Assembly (NCBI GenBank): GCA_003070825.1
Contig: QBLP01000113.1
Coordinates: forward strand, 1 to 6,115
DNA: 6,115 nucleotides
From: Halanaerobium sp.
GTDB lineage: Bacteria; Bacillota; Halanaerobiia; Halanaerobiales; Halanaerobiaceae
Direction of reading: 5' to 3'
Part shown: in pieces, positions 5,120 through 6,115 of the stretch
Layout of the letters: each line of letters starts with the position of its first letter
How positions within the stretch are numbered: the first letter of the stretch is position 1
Translations under genes and position numbers: made by a program
Notes under the pieces: model-generated
Seen by the model: the letters and a program-made list of their open reading frames with translations, nothing else
Told to the model about the DNA's origin: nothing
Databases searched by the model: none

Positions 5120-5866
5120 TTGAAAGTACTGGATATTTTAAAAGATTTGGTTTATCCTGAAAAACCTGTCTGTCTTGCCTGTGGTCGCAGATATGATCAT
5201 TCCGAAATAGAAGGGGTTTGTGACCGCTGTCTGGCCCGTTTTTCTTTTATTACAGATGCCTGCCCGGTCTGTGGAAGAGAGGTTGTTCCGGCAACCTTAA
5301 TTGAAGGGCAGCCCTGTCCGGAATGTAAGGAAGAAAGACCGCCTTACAATTATGCCCGCAGTGTTTTCACTTATTCAGGTTATGCCAGAGAAGTACTTTT
5401 GGAATATAAATATGGTCATCGGCCAGATCTGGCTGAGCCATTTTCGCAGATGTTATTTCTCTATTATGATGAATATTTTAAAGATCGGGATATAGATTTT
5501 TTAATTCCAGTACCAATGCATGGTGACCGCAAAACATATCGCGGTTATAATCAGGCTGCCAGACTGGCAAAAGAGCTTTCCAAAAAAATAAAAGTCGAAT
5601 ATAAGGATGTGCTTTTTCGAGTTAAAAATTCACTCCCACTTTATACTTTGACCAAGAAGGCAAGAAAACTGGAGCTGGAGGGAGCTTTTGAGTTAAAAGA
5701 TAAGATTGATCCCGCTATTTTTGAGGACAAAAACATTTTGATTATTGATGATATAATTACAACAGGTACTACTTCTTCTGAGATTTCGCATTTTGTTTTA
5801 AAAGAGATGGGTGCCAAAAATGTTTATGTGCTGACAGCAGCTTCAGTACCGGTTAAGTTAGACTAG
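5120..5866 (+). CDS. comF: ComF family protein (ComFC-like, zinc ribbon plus phosphoribosyltransferase fold)
   Basis: This 248-residue cytoplasmic protein is of the usual ComFC length. The family is required for natural transformation in several bacteria, where it acts in handling incoming single-stranded DNA. The N-terminus has four CxxC pairs (C18/C21, C34/C37, C48/C51, C66/C69), a double zinc-ribbon pattern. The phosphoribosyltransferase-type part follows, with IPVPMHGDRKTYRGYNQA (129-146) and the PRPP-loop motif IIDDIITTGTT (208-218). Starting at TTG 5120 is forced, since the same frame has a stop at 5111-5113 and no ATG follows before the first cysteine pair. AAGGAG at 5101-5106 is the ribosome binding site but lies 13 bp away, longer than ideal, suggesting coupling to sigH, which ends 2 bp before. 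Its place between sigH and hpf recalls the Bacillus comF-hpf-secA neighbourhood. Whether this organism is competent cannot be told from the window. Confidence 0.92.
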   Translation: MKVLDILKDLVYPEKPVCLACGRRYDHSEIEGVCDRCLARFSFITDACPVCGREVVPATLIEGQPCPECKEERPPYNYARSVFTYSGYAREVLLEYKYGHRPDLAEPFSQMLFLYYDEYFKDRDIDFLIPVPMHGDRKTYRGYNQAARLAKELSKKIKVEYKDVLFRVKNSLPLYTLTKKARKLELEGAFELKDKIDPAIFEDKNILIIDDIITTGTTSSEISHFVLKEMGAKNVYVLTAASVPVKLD

Positions 5867-5951
5867 TTTTTGAGTTACGCTTCTTTCTGAACTTAAATTA
5901 AAACTATTTAGATTAAAATTAAATTAAGATTTTTAATAATTATTTTTTAAG
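5867..5951. other. AT-rich intergenic segment after comF
   Basis: This first part of the 177-bp gap between comF and hpf is strongly AT-rich. It has only very short complementary pieces (for example AGTT near 5873 and AACT near 5890) and no stable GC stem followed by a T-run, so no intrinsic terminator can be named. Some transcription from the sigH-comF unit could therefore continue into hpf. No reading frame resembling a gene is present on either strand. Confidence 0.5.
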
Positions 5952-5980
5952 GCAGGAATTATTTTCACTTTGTAGAATAA
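5952..5980 (+). promoter_or_regulatory. SigH-dependent promoter of hpf
   Basis: GCAGGAATT (5952-5960) fits the Bacillus SigH -35 consensus RNAGGAWWW at every position, and GTAGAATAA (5972-5980) fits the -10 consensus RNNGAATWW at every position. The spacer is exactly 11 bases. Transcription would begin near 5987, giving a leader of about 57 nt before the hpf ATG. The expected sigma factor is encoded two genes upstream, and Bacillus subtilis hpf (yvyD) is itself known to use SigH. A SigA-like TATAAT at 5981-5986 follows directly but lacks a good -35 at the proper distance, so it may be chance or a weak second promoter. Confidence 0.8.
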
Positions 5981-6030
5981 TATAATATACAGAGAAAAGC
6001 AAAATATAATAATAATAATAGTTGTATGAG

Positions 6031-6035
6031 AGGAG
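6031..6035 (+). promoter_or_regulatory. Ribosome binding site deciding the hpf start
   Basis: AGGAG at 6031-6035 is 8 bp before the ATG at 6044. An in-frame ATG at 6026 lies upstream of this site and would put MRGVSF in front of the conserved hpf N-terminus, so the later ATG is preferred. Confidence 0.75.
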
Positions 6036-6043
6036 TGAGCTTC

Positions 6044-6115
6044 ATGAAAATTATGACCTATGGTAAAAACATTGATGTTACCCCGGCTCTAAAGAAGCAC
6101 GCAGAGGAGAAGGTA
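6044..6115 (+). CDS. hpf: Ribosome hibernation promoting factor, 5' end (partial)
   Basis: Only the first 24 codons are present; the gene continues past the window. The product begins MKIMTYGKNIDVTPALKKHA, which matches the start of the HPF/RaiA (YvyD) family, where the first beta-strand is followed by the GxNxxVTPAL motif leading into helix 1. HPF binds the small ribosomal subunit in stationary phase and, in its long form, joins 70S ribosomes into inactive 100S dimers. Whether this is the long form typical of Firmicutes cannot be seen. It has its own promoter of SigH type, a strong ribosome binding site and an AT-rich leader that includes a short TAA repeat (6007-6020). In Bacillus the next gene is secA, which may also be the case here. 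Confidence 0.88.
   Translation, partial: MKIMTYGKNIDVTPALKKHAEEKV

Noticed and set aside
4954..5160. 68-codon forward frame across the sigH-comF junction
   Set aside because: It is an out-of-frame reading of two strongly supported genes, and its product has no recognisable features.
5867..5951. Possible intrinsic terminator after comF
   Set aside because: Only 4-5 bp AT-rich complementarities with long loops can be drawn, so there is no stem stable enough to name one.
6007..6020. Short TAA repeat in the hpf leader
   Set aside because: It has only about four units in a very AT-rich leader, is not long enough to argue for phase variation, and lies outside the promoter boxes and ribosome binding site.

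Overview
This is a compact, all-plus-strand stretch from a low-GC bacterium of Firmicutes type. The genes look like those of a diderm (outer-membrane-bearing) firmicute, most plausibly of the Halanaerobiales; this is inferred from protein style and gene content, as no marker gene fixes the taxon. The main argument is the combination of Firmicutes genes (a clear Spo0H/SigH sigma factor, a ComF protein, a SpoIID-like domain) with genes expected of an outer membrane (the two halves of the ADP-heptose enzyme HldE/RfaE and a small secreted protein that looks like a beta-barrel).

Layout. Bases 2-70 are an open frame that enters from outside and probably is the tail of an upstream gene. Next comes a 724-codon secreted protein with three envelope domains in a row: SPOR, a degenerate SpoIID-like domain and a phosphodiester glycosidase (NAGPA) domain. 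A 90-bp gap holds a weak hairpin and a plausible promoter. It is followed by a 175-codon secreted putative beta-barrel, rfaE1 (heptose-7-phosphate kinase), rfaE2 (heptose-1-phosphate adenylyltransferase, overlapping rfaE1 by 11 bp), a possible 34-codon single-span membrane peptide (overlapping rfaE2 by 11 bp), sigH (TTG start), and comF (TTG start, 2 bp after sigH). A 177-bp AT-rich gap then leads to the first 24 codons of hpf, the ribosome hibernation factor, which runs off the window.

How the parts may work together. The first half is an envelope block: one peptidoglycan-associated glycosidase, one candidate outer-membrane protein and two enzymes of nucleotide-activated heptose synthesis. 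The second half is a stationary-phase block: the transition-state sigma factor SigH, a competence-type phosphoribosyltransferase-fold protein, and hpf. The most informative regulatory signal is just before hpf. A -35/-10 pair at 5952-5980 fits the Bacillus SigH consensus at every defined position with an 11-base spacer, two genes downstream of sigH itself. This suggests a local, conserved SigH-to-HPF circuit that shuts ribosomes down when growth stops. No RNA gene, insertion sequence, CRISPR array or phage feature was seen.
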